64,000 nt of DNA, from assembly GCF_004004555.2 (NCBI RefSeq), contig NZ_SACP01000001.1:124001-188000 (forward strand), written 5' to 3'. This document shows, one piece after another, positions 9,859 through 18,694 of the stretch (position 1 is its first letter; the number at the start of each line of letters is the position of its first letter). Both the position numbers and the translations under genes were made by a program. The notes under the pieces are model-generated. The model was not told where the DNA came from. It made no database searches and saw only the letters and a program-made list of their open reading frames with translations. Source of the DNA: Methylobacterium oryzihabitans (GTDB taxonomy: Bacteria; Pseudomonadota; Alphaproteobacteria; Rhizobiales; Beijerinckiaceae).

Positions 9859-11001
9859 ATGGTCTACGACGTCATCATCATCGGCATCGGCGGCATGGGC
9901 AGCGCCGCCGCGTGGCAGCTCGCCCGGCGCGGGCAGCGTGTACTCGGGCTGGAGCGGTTCGACATCCCGCACGCCATGGGCTCGTCGCACGGGATCAGCC
10001 GGATCATCCGCCTGCCCTACCACGAGGACCCGGCCTACGTGCCGCTGCTGCACCGCGCCTACGAGCTGTGGCGCGAGCTCGAGGCCGAGACCCGCGAGGA
10101 GATCCTCGTCATCACCGGTTCGATCGACGCCAGCCCGGAGGATGCGCGCACCTTCCAGGGCGCCCTCGCCTCGGCCCGGCTGCACCGCCTCGACCACGAG
10201 GTCCTCACCGGCGCCGAGGTCAACGCGCGGTTTCCCGGCTACCGGCTGCCGGCGGCGCACCGGGCGGTGTTCCAGGCCCAGGGCGGCCTCGTGGCGAGCG
10301 AGCGGGCGATCGTCGCCCATGTCCGCGCGGCTCAGGCCGCCGGCGCCACCATCCGGGCCCGCGAGGCGGTGCGGGGCTGGGAGGCGTCGGGCGGGCGCGT
10401 GAGCGTGACCACCGACCAGGGCCGCTACGAGGCCGAGCGGCTGGTGCTGACCGCCGGGCCGTGGATGGGCGACCTCGTGCCCCTGCTCAAGCCGGTGGCG
10501 ATCCCCGAGCGGCAGGTCCTGGCCTGGCTCCAGCCGACCCGGCCGGAGCTGTTCGCCCGCGAGCGCTTCCCGGTGTTCAACCTCATGGTCGAGGAGGGGC
10601 ACTATTACGGCTTCCCGGTCTACGAGGTGCCGGGGTTCAAGTTCGGTCGCTACCACCATCTCGGCGAGACGACCGCGGCCGACGCGCTCCGGCGCGAGCC
10701 GGACGAGGCCGACGAGCGCCTGCTGCGCAGCTTCAGCGAGCGCTACTTCCCGGACGGCAGCGGCCCGACCATGGCGTTGCGCACCTGCCTGTTCACCAAC
10801 ACGCCCGACGAGCACTTCATCCTCGACCACCACCCCGACCATCCCGAGGTGGTGCTCGCCTCGCCGTGCTCGGGCCATGGCTACAAGTTCTGCTCGGTGA
10901 TCGGCGAGGTGATCGCCGACCTCGCCACCGGCGACGGCACCACCCGGCACGAGATCGGCTTCCTGCGCGCCGGGCCGCACAGGCCCGGGCTCGCGGCCTG
11001 A
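9859..11001 (+). CDS. solA: FAD-dependent amine oxidase (N-methyltryptophan/sarcosine oxidase family)
   Basis: A 380-residue monomeric sarcosine oxidase/N-methyltryptophan oxidase homologue, which oxidatively demethylates secondary amino acids to give formaldehyde, H2O2 and the amine. The FAD-binding loop IGIGGMGSAAAWQL is at about residues 7-20 and is followed by the family motif HGISRIIRLPYHED. Cys337 in SPCSGHGYKF matches the covalent-flavin cysteine. Formaldehyde production suits a methylotroph. It is monocistronic, with the convergent DUF5666 gene 15 bp downstream. The exact substrate is uncertain, so the symbol is by similarity only. Confidence 0.82.
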   Translation: MVYDVIIIGIGGMGSAAAWQLARRGQRVLGLERFDIPHAMGSSHGISRIIRLPYHEDPAYVPLLHRAYELWRELEAETREEILVITGSIDASPEDARTFQGALASARLHRLDHEVLTGAEVNARFPGYRLPAAHRAVFQAQGGLVASERAIVAHVRAAQAAGATIRAREAVRGWEASGGRVSVTTDQGRYEAERLVLTAGPWMGDLVPLLKPVAIPERQVLAWLQPTRPELFARERFPVFNLMVEEGHYYGFPVYEVPGFKFGRYHHLGETTAADALRREPDEADERLLRSFSERYFPDGSGPTMALRTCLFTNTPDEHFILDHHPDHPEVVLASPCSGHGYKFCSVIGEVIADLATGDGTTRHEIGFLRAGPHRPGLAA

Positions 11002-11016
11002 CCAGGAGGGGCGGCC

Positions 11017-12024
11017 TCAGCGCCGCCCGCCATGCGGGCCGGGTCCGCCCTGGCCGCCGGGCCCCGCCGGGCGCTCTGCCCCGGGACCCCGCCCCTCGGC
11101 CCGCACCGCTTCGACCCGCAGCCGCCCGTCGGCCCCCACCCGCGCCTCGATCACCGCGAAGCCGTCCCGGACCCGTGTCCCGGCCCCGTCGAGGACCAGC
11201 CCGGAGCCGAGGCGCAGCGTCCCGCCCGTTCGCGTGACGTAGCCCTCGACCGACAGGCGCGCGACGCCCGGCCCGAACCCGGTCGCGGCCTCCTGCGCTC
11301 CGCTCACCGCGAGGCCGCCGCGGACCGACTCGCCCTCGACGGTGACGCGCCGGCCGACCAGGGCCGGGTCGAGGCCGCGCAGCCGCAGGGCGCCGATCTC
11401 GACGCCGCCGTCGCGGGCCCGGCGCACCGGGCCGGTCACCCGGTCGCCGGCCTCGCCCGCCGGCTCGATCAGGCTCGCGGCGATGCTGCCGTCGGGCCGC
11501 CGCAGCCCGCTCACCGCGACCCGGTCGCCGACCCGCCACGTTCCCGCCGGCCCGATCAGCCCCGCGGTGGTCACGCGCTGGCCGAGCACCCGCAGGCGGC
11601 CGCGGGCGACCGCCTCGACCGGCCCGGACACCTCGCGCTCGACGGCGATCCGCCCGGTCGCGAGGCCGCTCCCGCCCTCGCGCGCCACCACCCGCACCAC
11701 CTGGCCGCGGCGCAGGGCGGCGACCGAGGCCGGGCGGCCGTCGACCGTCACCGCGGCGTCGGCCGGATAGGCGATGCGCAGCCCGTTGACCACGATGCTG
11801 CCGAAGTCGCGGATGGTGCCGACCACGCCGGTCCCGCCGATGCCGCGGTCGCCCTCGGGGTCCTGGCCGGGGCCCGGCCGGATCCCGGTGCCGCCGATGC
11901 CCTGGTCGAGGACCCGGTCGCCGGCCGGCCGCGCCGGCCGGGGCGCGAGCACGCCCGCCGCGGCGGCGAGCCAGTGGAGCACGCGGCGGCGGCTCGGGGT
12001 TAAGCGCACGGGCGTCGTCCTCAT
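11017..12024 (-). CDS. DUF5666 domain-containing protein
   Basis: A 335-residue exported protein. The N-terminus has an RRR-containing signal (TPSRRRVLHWLAAAAGVL) that could be Tat-type. The mature part repeats OB-like beta modules, each resembling 'G.V..I..FG.I.VNG' followed by 'R.G..V.V', as in DUF5666 proteins, for example GTIRDFGSIVVNGLRI and GPVEAVARGRLRVLG. Early glycine-rich motifs (GIGGTGI) precede the repeats. The C-terminus is Gly/Pro/Arg-rich. It overlaps the upstream DUF6502 gene by 4 bp (ATGA), so the two are translationally coupled. Function is unknown. Confidence 0.75.
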   Translation of the reverse strand: MRTTPVRLTPSRRRVLHWLAAAAGVLAPRPARPAGDRVLDQGIGGTGIRPGPGQDPEGDRGIGGTGVVGTIRDFGSIVVNGLRIAYPADAAVTVDGRPASVAALRRGQVVRVVAREGGSGLATGRIAVEREVSGPVEAVARGRLRVLGQRVTTAGLIGPAGTWRVGDRVAVSGLRRPDGSIAASLIEPAGEAGDRVTGPVRRARDGGVEIGALRLRGLDPALVGRRVTVEGESVRGGLAVSGAQEAATGFGPGVARLSVEGYVTRTGGTLRLGSGLVLDGAGTRVRDGFAVIEARVGADGRLRVEAVRAEGRGPGAERPAGPGGQGGPGPHGGRR

Positions 12025-12887
12025 GCGGCCGGGTCCGGCCGGGGCGCGGCCGGATCGGGCCGGGGCGCGGCCGGCGCCTCCTCGGCGTAGACGTAGACCC
12101 CGAAGTTCCAGCGCGCGTCGCCGCCGGGATCGGTCTCGCAGGCGGCATGCGCCTCGCGGTTGGCCTCCTGCAACGCTGCCATGGCGATCTCCCGGGCCCG
12201 CGCCTCGAGGCGGCGGGCGAGGTCCGGCGACAGCCCGTCGTAATGCACCGCCCGCTCCAGGAAACGCGGCCTGTCGTCGAGGATGTTGGCCACCGCCGCC
12301 GCGATGTGGTCGTGCAGGTTGCGGCCGAAATAGTAGAGCTGCTGCTCGCCGCCGCCCTGGGGCACGAAGGCGGCCTCGGCGAGCACGATGCGTCCTTCCG
12401 CGTCCTGCACCGCGAGGCCGCGGTCGAGCCATTCGTCGAGCACCGCCCGCGGGCGCAGGTCGCGGGTCACCGAGGCGACGAGGCTCTCGAAGGACGGCCC
12501 GTCCTCGCCGGCGCGCGGCAGCGGCCGGGGCCGCCCCTCGGCATCGGTGAAGTCCGGCGCCGCCAGCCAGCGGGCGATGATGCGGCTGGTGCGCGAGACC
12601 GAGGCCGGTACCGCGCTCACCGGCGCGCCGGCCCCGCGCAGGCGGCGAACCTCCTTGCGGTGGATGCCGGTGAGCAGGCTGACCCGGCTGTCGGTCTGCT
12701 CCTTGCCCGGCAGGGCGAAATCGTACTCGGCGACGTTGACGTAGAGCTCCCGCAGCAGGGTCGTCAGCGCCGGGAAGGTGATGCCGGTGCGCACGAACAG
12801 CCGCACCAGCGGGCGCAGCAGGCGGGCCAGGGGCGCCTGGAGCCGCGCGCCCTCCGGCGGCAGCGGGGTCGAGACCGAGTCGGACAT
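12021..12887 (-). CDS. DUF6502 family protein, possible DNA-binding regulator
   Basis: A 288-residue protein of the DUF6502 family. Residues about 20-90 contain a plausible helix-turn-helix (VSLLTGIHRKEVRRLRG) after a helix resembling the start of winged-helix domains. The remainder is helical (FESLVASVTRDLRP, VLDEWLDRGL). The C-terminus has two copies of the short repeat AAPRPDP. It is first in a two-gene operon with the DUF5666 protein, and its upstream region holds four GTGGGA half-sites, which would fit autoregulation. The regulator role is inferred from the HTH-like segment and context. Confidence 0.72.
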   Translation of the reverse strand: MSDSVSTPLPPEGARLQAPLARLLRPLVRLFVRTGITFPALTTLLRELYVNVAEYDFALPGKEQTDSRVSLLTGIHRKEVRRLRGAGAPVSAVPASVSRTSRIIARWLAAPDFTDAEGRPRPLPRAGEDGPSFESLVASVTRDLRPRAVLDEWLDRGLAVQDAEGRIVLAEAAFVPQGGGEQQLYYFGRNLHDHIAAAVANILDDRPRFLERAVHYDGLSPDLARRLEARAREIAMAALQEANREAHAACETDPGGDARWNFGVYVYAEEAPAAPRPDPAAPRPDPAA

Positions 12888-12911
12888 CGCCGTCCTTGTA
12901 CCCGAGGCGGA

Positions 12912-13007
12912 GTGGGACACAATCCCACGAAATATCCCGGTCCGGCTGTTTTGGCTTGACGTGGGAAATTTGCACACATACCGGAACGGCGTGGTCAGAT
13001 TTCCCAC
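12912..13007. promoter_or_regulatory. Inverted-repeat operator region upstream of the DUF6502 operon
   Basis: Two inverted repeats share the same half-site. GTGGGA(N5)TCCCAC lies at 12912-12928, and GTGGGAAAT/ATTTCCCAC has arms at 12961-12969 and 12999-13007. The four half-sites sit between the divergent DUF6502 gene (start 12887) and the small-ORF pair (start 13017), in a stretch less GC-rich than its surroundings. An operator for one dimeric regulator acting in both directions is inferred. Confidence 0.5.
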
Positions 13008-13016
13008 GGACTCGAG

Positions 13017-13226
13017 ATGAACCGCGCCGCTCCCACTCCCTACCGGCCCGCCGCCCTCGCGCCGCTCCGGCCTGTCGTCCCCGGCTCGCCGGCGGCCCTG
13101 CACCGCCCGGTGCCGCCGCTCGCGGCGCTGGCGCGCGGCCTCGCCGTGCTGGCGGCCCTGGCGCTGCCGGTCGCCGCCGCCTCGGTGGCGGATCTCGCCC
13201 ACCCGGCGCCGCGGATCGTCCGGTGA
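13017..13226 (+). CDS. Small hypothetical membrane/secreted protein
   Basis: A 69-residue ORF starting MNRAAPTPYRP. A proline-rich N-terminal half is followed by a hydrophobic segment (about residues 40-58, LAVLAALALPVAAASV) that could be a membrane anchor or signal. It begins 10 bp after the operator-like repeats and its stop overlaps a GTG start of the next small ORF by 4 bp (GTGA). The coupling and position support translation, but no family was recognised. Confidence 0.4.
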   Translation: MNRAAPTPYRPAALAPLRPVVPGSPAALHRPVPPLAALARGLAVLAALALPVAAASVADLAHPAPRIVR

Positions 13227-13390
13227 GCGACCCGGTCCGGCTCCCGCCGGAGGGCCTCGGTCCGCGGACGGTGCTCGCGGCGCCGGAGGACGGCGGCGAG
13301 ACCGTCGTGCTGGCGGCCCTCTGCCTGATCATCGGCGGGGCGATCGCCCTGCTGGCGCTCCAGGTGCTCTGCCTGACCCGGATCCTCTGA
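13223..13390 (+). CDS. Small single-pass membrane protein
   Basis: A 55-residue ORF with a GTG start overlapping the preceding stop. The N-terminal half is soluble (SDPVRLPPEGLGPRTVLAAP) and the C-terminal half is one strong transmembrane helix (VVLAALCLIIGGAIALLALQ). It probably forms an operon with the preceding ORF. Function unknown; the arrangement is the main support. Confidence 0.4.
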   Translation: MSDPVRLPPEGLGPRTVLAAPEDGGETVVLAALCLIIGGAIALLALQVLCLTRIL

Positions 13391-13470
13391 CCGTCGGGCG
13401 TCCACGACGCGGGCTCCGGCGGGCTTGTCCCCGGCGGCCTCCGCTCCCTCCACCAGAACGGCAATCCCCC

Positions 13471-14220
13471 ATGACCAAGACAACGGCCGCCGGCCTCGCG
13501 CTCCTGTGCGGCGCCGCCCTCGCTCATCCCGCCCTGGCCGCCGACCTGCCCGCCCGCGCGGCGCCGCCGGTCTTCACGCAGGTTCCGGTGTTCGACTGGA
13601 CCGGCTTCTACGCCGGCGTGAATCTCGGCTACGGCACCGGCAGCGACGGCCGCCGCTTCACCGATCCGACCTACGGCACCGTGGCGCCGGGCGACGCAAG
13701 CGGCGGCATCGTCGGCGGCGGGCAGGTCGGCTACGCCTACCAGTTCACCCCCGGCTCCGGCTTCGTCGCCGGCCTCGAGGCCGACATCCAGGGCACCGGC
13801 TTCGGGCGGCGGCGCGCCGGGCTCGTCGACACCCTGCCCTTCACCGACGTGTCCCCGAGCCTCGACTGGTTCGGCACGGCGCGCGGCCGGCTCGGCTACG
13901 CCTTCGACCGCTTTCTCGTCTACGGCACCGCCGGCTTCACCTATGGCGGCGGCAGCCTGCCAAGCGTCGCCTCGACCTATGCCGGCACCCTGCCGGACAC
14001 CCTGCGCACGGGCTGGACCGCCGGCGGCGGGCTCGAATACGCCGTCACCGACCGGCTCAGCGCCCGGATCGAGGGTCTCTACGTCAACCTCGACCGGCGC
14101 GGCGGCACCGGCGGCGTCACCTACGACACCGCCACCACCGCCTTCTACGGCGTGTCGCGCAGCCAGTACGAGTTCGGCCTGATCCGGGCCGGGCTGAACT
14201 ACCGCTTCTCGGCGTTCTGA
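13471..14220 (+). CDS. Outer-membrane beta-barrel protein (Omp25/31-like)
   Basis: A 249-residue barrel of the alphaproteobacterial Omp25/31 group. A signal peptide (residues 1-23, cleavage after ALA) is followed by the typical FDWTGFYAGVNLGYGTG entry strand. Alternating Gly/aromatic strands follow (VGYAYQF, LGYAFDRFLVYGTAGFTYGG), and the chain ends in an aromatic residue (YRFSAF), as BAM substrates do. It probably acts as a structural or immunodominant-type porin. A terminator hairpin follows directly. Confidence 0.88.
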   Translation: MTKTTAAGLALLCGAALAHPALAADLPARAAPPVFTQVPVFDWTGFYAGVNLGYGTGSDGRRFTDPTYGTVAPGDASGGIVGGGQVGYAYQFTPGSGFVAGLEADIQGTGFGRRRAGLVDTLPFTDVSPSLDWFGTARGRLGYAFDRFLVYGTAGFTYGGGSLPSVASTYAGTLPDTLRTGWTAGGGLEYAVTDRLSARIEGLYVNLDRRGGTGGVTYDTATTAFYGVSRSQYEFGLIRAGLNYRFSAF

Positions 14221-14252
14221 GCCCGTCCCCCCGAACGCGAGGGATGCCGAGA

Positions 14253-14280
14253 GGGCCGGGATCCTGCGGGCTCCCGGCCC
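14253..14280. terminator. Hairpin terminator between convergent genes
   Basis: A perfect 9-bp stem GGGCCGGGA/TCCCGGCCC with a 10-base loop lies between the stop of the barrel gene (14220) and the stop of the convergent M20 gene (14291). It would serve both strands. Confidence 0.6.
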
Positions 14281-14290
14281 ACCCCAGGTC

Positions 14291-15673
14291 TCACGCCATG
14301 CCGGTCGCGTCGGCCACGAGGTGCAGGGTCGCCCGCAGCCCGGCCATCAGCCCGCTCTCGTCGACCCGGAAGCGCGGCGAGTGGTTCGGCGCCGCCGTCG
14401 CCGGGTCGGTGCCGGGCGGCGTGATGCCGACGAAGTAGTAGAAGCCCGGCGCCTCCCGGGCGAAGTACGAGAAATCCTCGCTCGCCATCACCGGGTCGAT
14501 CCGCCGGGCCCTGTCGCCGAACAGGCGCGCCAGGGTCGGGGCGCAGCGGTCGGTCAGGGCGGCGTCGTTCTGCACCGACGGGTAGCCGTTGCGGTCCCAG
14601 GTCACCTCGGCCCGGCCGTTCATGCCGGCGGCGATCGACTGCGCGATCTCGCCGACCCGGCGCCGGATCGTCGCCCGCTGGCCCTCGTCGAAGGTGCGCA
14701 GCGTCCCTTCCAGCTCGGCGCCCTGCGGGATGATGTTGTTGCGCACCCCGCCCCGGAAGATGCCGACGCTGAGCACCGCCGGGTTGCGCACGATGTCGGT
14801 CTCGCGGCTGACCACGGTCTGCAGCGCGGTGACGATCGCCGAGCCGATCACGATCGGATCGACCCCGTTCCACGGCATCGCGCCGTGGGTCTGACGCCCG
14901 GTGACCGCGATGCGGAAGCGGTCGCTCGCCGCCAGGGTCGGGCCCGGGCGGTAGCCGACCTGCCCGGCCGGCAGCGCGCTGACCACGTGGAGGCCGAACA
15001 CCATGTCGGGCTTCGGGTCGCGCATCGCGCCCTCTTCCACCATCAGGCGGGCGCCGGCGGGGCCGTCGCTCATCACGCCCTCCTCGGAGGGCTGGAACAG
15101 CAGCTTGATCGTGCCGGGCAGGCGCGCCCGCCGGGCGGCGAGCACCTGGGCCGCCGCCATCAGGATCGCGACGTGGCAATCGTGGCCGCAGGCGTGCATC
15201 ACCCCGACCTGCTGGCCGCCCCATTCGGTCTTCACCGTCGAGGCGAAGGGCAGGTCGACCTCCTCGGTGACCGGCAGCGCGTCCATGTCGGCGCGCAGGG
15301 CCACGACCGGGCCGGGCCCGCCGCCGCCCGTCAGCACCGCGACGAGGCCGGTGCGGGCGACGCCCTCGCGCACCTCGTAGCCGAGGCCGCGCAGGTGGGC
15401 GGCGACCAGGGCGGCGGTGCGGTGCTCGCGGTCGCCGAGTTCAGGATGGGCGTGGATGTCCCGCCGCCAGCCGATCATCGCCGCCTCGACTTCCGCCGCC
15501 GCGCGGTCGAGGTCGCCGTGGACCGGCCGCGCCGGCGGCGGCGCCTGGGCGTCGGCGACCGCCGGCAGGAACGCCAGGGCCGCGCAGGCGCAGGCCCGCT
15601 TCAGCAGGGTGCGGCGATCGGAGGAGACCGCCTCCGCCCGGAACCCGTTCGCCGCGCGCAATCTGGTCCGCAT
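14291..15673 (-). CDS. M20 family amidohydrolase (hippurate hydrolase-like), exported
   Basis: A 460-residue M20D metallopeptidase/amidohydrolase. After a leader with DRRTLLKRACACAALAF (signal, possibly Tat) comes the enzyme: WRRDIHAHPELGDREHRT, the metal ligands in HACGHDCHVAILMAAA, the catalytic glutamate pair in FQPSEEG, and late motifs ASEDFSYF. Relatives hydrolyse N-acyl amino acids, hippurate or indoleacetyl-amino acids, which would suit a plant-associated organism. It is the only enzyme in its transcription unit; DUF2000 lies 73 bp upstream on the same strand. The substrate is not determinable. Confidence 0.87.
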   Translation of the reverse strand: MRTRLRAANGFRAEAVSSDRRTLLKRACACAALAFLPAVADAQAPPPARPVHGDLDRAAAEVEAAMIGWRRDIHAHPELGDREHRTAALVAAHLRGLGYEVREGVARTGLVAVLTGGGGPGPVVALRADMDALPVTEEVDLPFASTVKTEWGGQQVGVMHACGHDCHVAILMAAAQVLAARRARLPGTIKLLFQPSEEGVMSDGPAGARLMVEEGAMRDPKPDMVFGLHVVSALPAGQVGYRPGPTLAASDRFRIAVTGRQTHGAMPWNGVDPIVIGSAIVTALQTVVSRETDIVRNPAVLSVGIFRGGVRNNIIPQGAELEGTLRTFDEGQRATIRRRVGEIAQSIAAGMNGRAEVTWDRNGYPSVQNDAALTDRCAPTLARLFGDRARRIDPVMASEDFSYFAREAPGFYYFVGITPPGTDPATAAPNHSPRFRVDESGLMAGLRATLHLVADATGMA

Positions 15674-15746
15674 CGTCGCCTCCCGCCGGTCCGGCCGCCG
15701 CCTGACGCAGGGTAGGACCGACCGGGCTGAAGCGGAAGCGCCGACC

Positions 15747-16154
15747 TCACGGGTGCAGCCTCGCGCCCTTCACCGCCTTGTCGACGTCCTTGCGCGGCCC
15801 CCGCAGGGCGAGGCCGACGAGGTCGGGTGCCTCCGCCGGCTCGGCCCGGAAGGCGTCGCGGTTGGCCGCGTCGTGCCCGGTCGCGAACATCGCCCGCACG
15901 TAGGCGGCACAGGTCAGGCCGCGCTCGCCCGCGATCCGGTGGGCGCGGGCGAGGTCGCCGGGGTCGGCGGCGAAGATCAGCATCGGCTGGCCGAGCAGCC
16001 GGGCGAAGACCCGTCCCGCCGCGTCCTCGTAGGGCTCGCCCATCGCCTCGGGCGCCGCCCCGGCGATGCCGGTCGCCAGGAACGCCGTCACGTTCAGTTT
16101 CTGCCAGGGTGCGAGATCCCCTGCGACCAGGATCGCCACCTTCGTCTCGAACAT
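15747..16154 (-). CDS. DUF2000 domain-containing protein
   Basis: A 135-residue protein of the DUF2000 family, a peptidyl-tRNA-hydrolase-2-like fold of unknown function. The N-terminus FETKVAILVAGDLAPWQKLNVTAF matches the family's first strand and helix, and the middle has the small-residue strand PMLIFAADP. The ATG at 16154 was chosen, because the longer frame upstream runs back over the divergent gene's promoter region. Its neighbour downstream on the same strand is the M20 hydrolase. Confidence 0.75.
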   Translation of the reverse strand: MFETKVAILVAGDLAPWQKLNVTAFLATGIAGAAPEAMGEPYEDAAGRVFARLLGQPMLIFAADPGDLARAHRIAGERGLTCAAYVRAMFATGHDAANRDAFRAEPAEAPDLVGLALRGPRKDVDKAVKGARLHP

Positions 16155-16356
16155 TCGCCGCTCCCGTGCCGATGGAGGGTGCGGATTAGCCGGGGCGGGA
16201 GCCGGCGTCTGGAACGTCCGTGCGCGGGGCGGTGTCGGCGGTGCGCTCCGCAAGCAGTGAGACGCGGTCTTTACGGCAGCCTCCGCGCTCGTAAGCTCGG
16301 GCCGCCGACACGGACAACGATCGCATCGCTCGCAGAAGCCGTGCGGGGAGGACGAC

Positions 16357-17574
16357 ATGGTCAAGATCCTGGCGGGACTGCGCATCGTCGAGGGGTCGGC
16401 CTTCGTGGCGGCCCCGCTGGCCGGCATGACGCTGGCGCAGATGGGCGCGGACGTGATCCGCTTCGACCGCATCCGCGGCGGGCTCGACCACGCGCGCTGG
16501 CCGGTGACCGAGCAGGGGCGCAGCCTGTTCTGGGCCGGGCTGAACAAGGGCAAGCGCAGCCTCGCGGTCGACATGGCGACGCCCCGCGGCCAGGAGGTCG
16601 TGACCCGCCTCATCTGCGCGCCCGGCGAGGGCAACGGCATCTTCCTCACCAACCTGCGCGTGCGCGGCTGGATGGACTACGACGCGCTGCGCCGACACCG
16701 CGAGGACCTGATCATGATGTCGGTGACCGGCGACCGCCACGGCGGGCCGCAGGTCGACTACACGGTCAATCCGGCGGTGGGCTTTCCCGGCGCCACCGGG
16801 GCGGAGGGCTCGTCCGAGCCGGTCGGGCACGTGCTGCCGGCCTGGGACTGCATCACCGGCCAGCAGGCCGCCCTCGGCATCCTGGCGGCCGAACGCCACC
16901 GCCGCCTCACCGGCCGCGGCCAGGTGGTCGAGCTCGCGCTCAAGGACATGGCGCTCGCCATGCTGGGCAATCTCGGCATCATCGGCGAGGTGACGGTGAA
17001 CGGCGTTGACCGCCCGAAGGTCGGCAACGCGCTCTACGGCGCCTACGCCCAGGACTTCACCTGCCGCGACGGCGAGCGGGTGATCGTGGTGGCCCTGACA
17101 CCGCGGCAATGGGACAACCTCCAGGCCGCCACCGGTACCACGGCCGAGATGGCGGCGCTGGCCGCGCGGCTCGGCGCCGACCTGCGGCACGAGGGGGAGC
17201 GCTACCGCCACCGCCACGGCATCACGGCGGTGCTGGCTCCCTTCTTCGCGAGCCGGCGGCTCGACGAGTTCGCGGGCGACTTCCAGGCCCGAAGCGTGAC
17301 GTGGTCGCGCTATCGGTCGTTCCGGCAGGTCGTCGAGGAGGATCCGGACTGCTCGACCGACAACCCGATGTTCTCCCGCTTGGATCACCCGGGCATCGGC
17401 GCGTACCTCACACCCGGCAACCCGATCGTGTTCTCGGACGTGGAGCGCGTGCCGCCGACCCGCGCGCCGAGCCTGGGAGAGAACACCGACGAGATCCTGG
17501 CCGAAATCGGCTACAGCGACGGAGAGGTTGCTCGCCTGCACGACGACGGGGTGGTGGCCGGACCGCGCCCGTAA
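16357..17574 (+). CDS. CaiB/BaiF CoA-transferase family, 2-methylfumaryl-CoA isomerase-like
   Basis: A 405-residue class III CoA-transferase. It opens with LAGLRIVEGSAFVAAPLAGM and contains FWAGLNKGKRSLAVDM, DRHGGPQVDYTVNPAVGFP and PAWDCITGQQAALGILAAERHR. These are the patterns of the 2-methylfumaryl-CoA isomerase (mesaconyl-CoA C1-C4 transferase, Mct) branch known from the 3-hydroxypropionate bicycle. Mesaconyl-CoA is an ethylmalonyl-CoA pathway intermediate in methylotrophs, so a side role there is conceivable but inferred. It could instead act on another branched dicarboxylate. The gene is alone, with an ATG preceded by GGGGAGG. Confidence 0.78.
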   Translation: MVKILAGLRIVEGSAFVAAPLAGMTLAQMGADVIRFDRIRGGLDHARWPVTEQGRSLFWAGLNKGKRSLAVDMATPRGQEVVTRLICAPGEGNGIFLTNLRVRGWMDYDALRRHREDLIMMSVTGDRHGGPQVDYTVNPAVGFPGATGAEGSSEPVGHVLPAWDCITGQQAALGILAAERHRRLTGRGQVVELALKDMALAMLGNLGIIGEVTVNGVDRPKVGNALYGAYAQDFTCRDGERVIVVALTPRQWDNLQAATGTTAEMAALAARLGADLRHEGERYRHRHGITAVLAPFFASRRLDEFAGDFQARSVTWSRYRSFRQVVEEDPDCSTDNPMFSRLDHPGIGAYLTPGNPIVFSDVERVPPTRAPSLGENTDEILAEIGYSDGEVARLHDDGVVAGPRP

Positions 17575-17647
17575 CGGCCGCGACGCCGGACGCCGTCGTC
17601 TTGCCGAGCGAAGAGCCTCCGCCGGGCGTGAGCTGCTCCTCGGATGG

Positions 17648-18487
17648 TCAAGACGACGGTTCCGCGCGCGAGAGAGGATCCGCGCCACCGGCCCGGTACG
17701 CCGCCGGGGTGACCCCGTAGGCCCGCCGGAACCACCGGCCGAGATGGCTCTGGTCGGCGAAGCCGCAGGCGGCGGCCACCGCGGCCGGAGTCTCGCCGGC
17801 CTTCAGGCGGCGGCGCGCCTCGACGAGGCGGATCTGGACGAGATAGGCGTGGGGCGAGGTGCCGTAGGCCGCCCGGAAGGCGCGGACGAGCTGGAACCGG
17901 TCGGCGGCGCCGGCCTCCCGCGCCAGGGCGTCGGTGCCGGGGTCCTCGGCGAGGCCGGCATGCAGGCGATCGCGTGCGCGCTGTGCGACCGCCGGCTGCC
18001 GGACCGGCGCCTCCGGTCCGGGGACGGCGCCGAGATGGCGGCACAGCCCGGCGCGCACCGCGTCGAGGGCGGCCTCGCGGGCGAGGCGCGGCCCCGGCCC
18101 GGCAAGGCCGCGGCAGGCCCGCAGGATGGCCCGCCCGAGGGCGGGATCGTCCGACAGGGTGGCGCGGAAGCCGCCGCGGGCCGGCGGCAGCGGTCCGTCG
18201 CGGCCGAGCCACGCCTGCGGCAGGTACAGCATGGCGTAGGAGAACCCCTCCGGCGTCACCGCCTGCCCGTCATGCGCCTCCCCGGGCTCGATCAGGATGA
18301 CGCGCCCGGCGGTGCTGCGCCGGCGCGCCCCGCGGCAGAAGAAGTCCTGTACCCCGTGGCCGGTGACGCCGACGAGCCATTCGTCGTGGCGGTGCAGGTC
18401 GTAGGCGTGGCCGGAGAACCGTGCCTCGACCGCCTCGATCCCGGAATCGGGATCGCGCGTCAGGCGGAGGAAGTCGGGGCCGGGCAT
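17648..18487 (-). CDS. AraC-family transcriptional regulator
   Basis: A 279-residue AraC regulator. The N-terminal cupin-like sensor (about 20-110) contains HAYDLHRHDEWLVGVTGHG, and the C-terminal double HTH lies about residues 165-262: LAREAGAADRFQLVRAFRAA in the first and PAAVAAACGFADQSHLGRWF in the second. The recognition pattern GFADQSHLGRWFRR is the canonical AraC signature. The ATG at 18487 is preferred to one 39 bp upstream because the sensor starts there. It converges on the CoA-transferase and is divergent from pyk. Ligand unknown. Confidence 0.88.
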   Translation of the reverse strand: MPGPDFLRLTRDPDSGIEAVEARFSGHAYDLHRHDEWLVGVTGHGVQDFFCRGARRRSTAGRVILIEPGEAHDGQAVTPEGFSYAMLYLPQAWLGRDGPLPPARGGFRATLSDDPALGRAILRACRGLAGPGPRLAREAALDAVRAGLCRHLGAVPGPEAPVRQPAVAQRARDRLHAGLAEDPGTDALAREAGAADRFQLVRAFRAAYGTSPHAYLVQIRLVEARRRLKAGETPAAVAAACGFADQSHLGRWFRRAYGVTPAAYRAGGADPLSRAEPSS

Positions 18488-18694
18488 CGGGCGAGGGTAG
18501 CACGGGTGCCGGTCCGGCGGGAGCACGGCCCGCGCCGGCGGGCCCGGTCCGCGCTACCGGAATCCTGGCCGTGCCCTATCTTGCCCGCGGGACCGCGGCC
18601 GCCCCGGCCCTGCACGGCGACCGCCCCCTCGGTCGTGCCCGTCGTCCCGTCGCGGCCCCACGCCCGGCGACCGATGCGGAGGAGAGGACACCCC

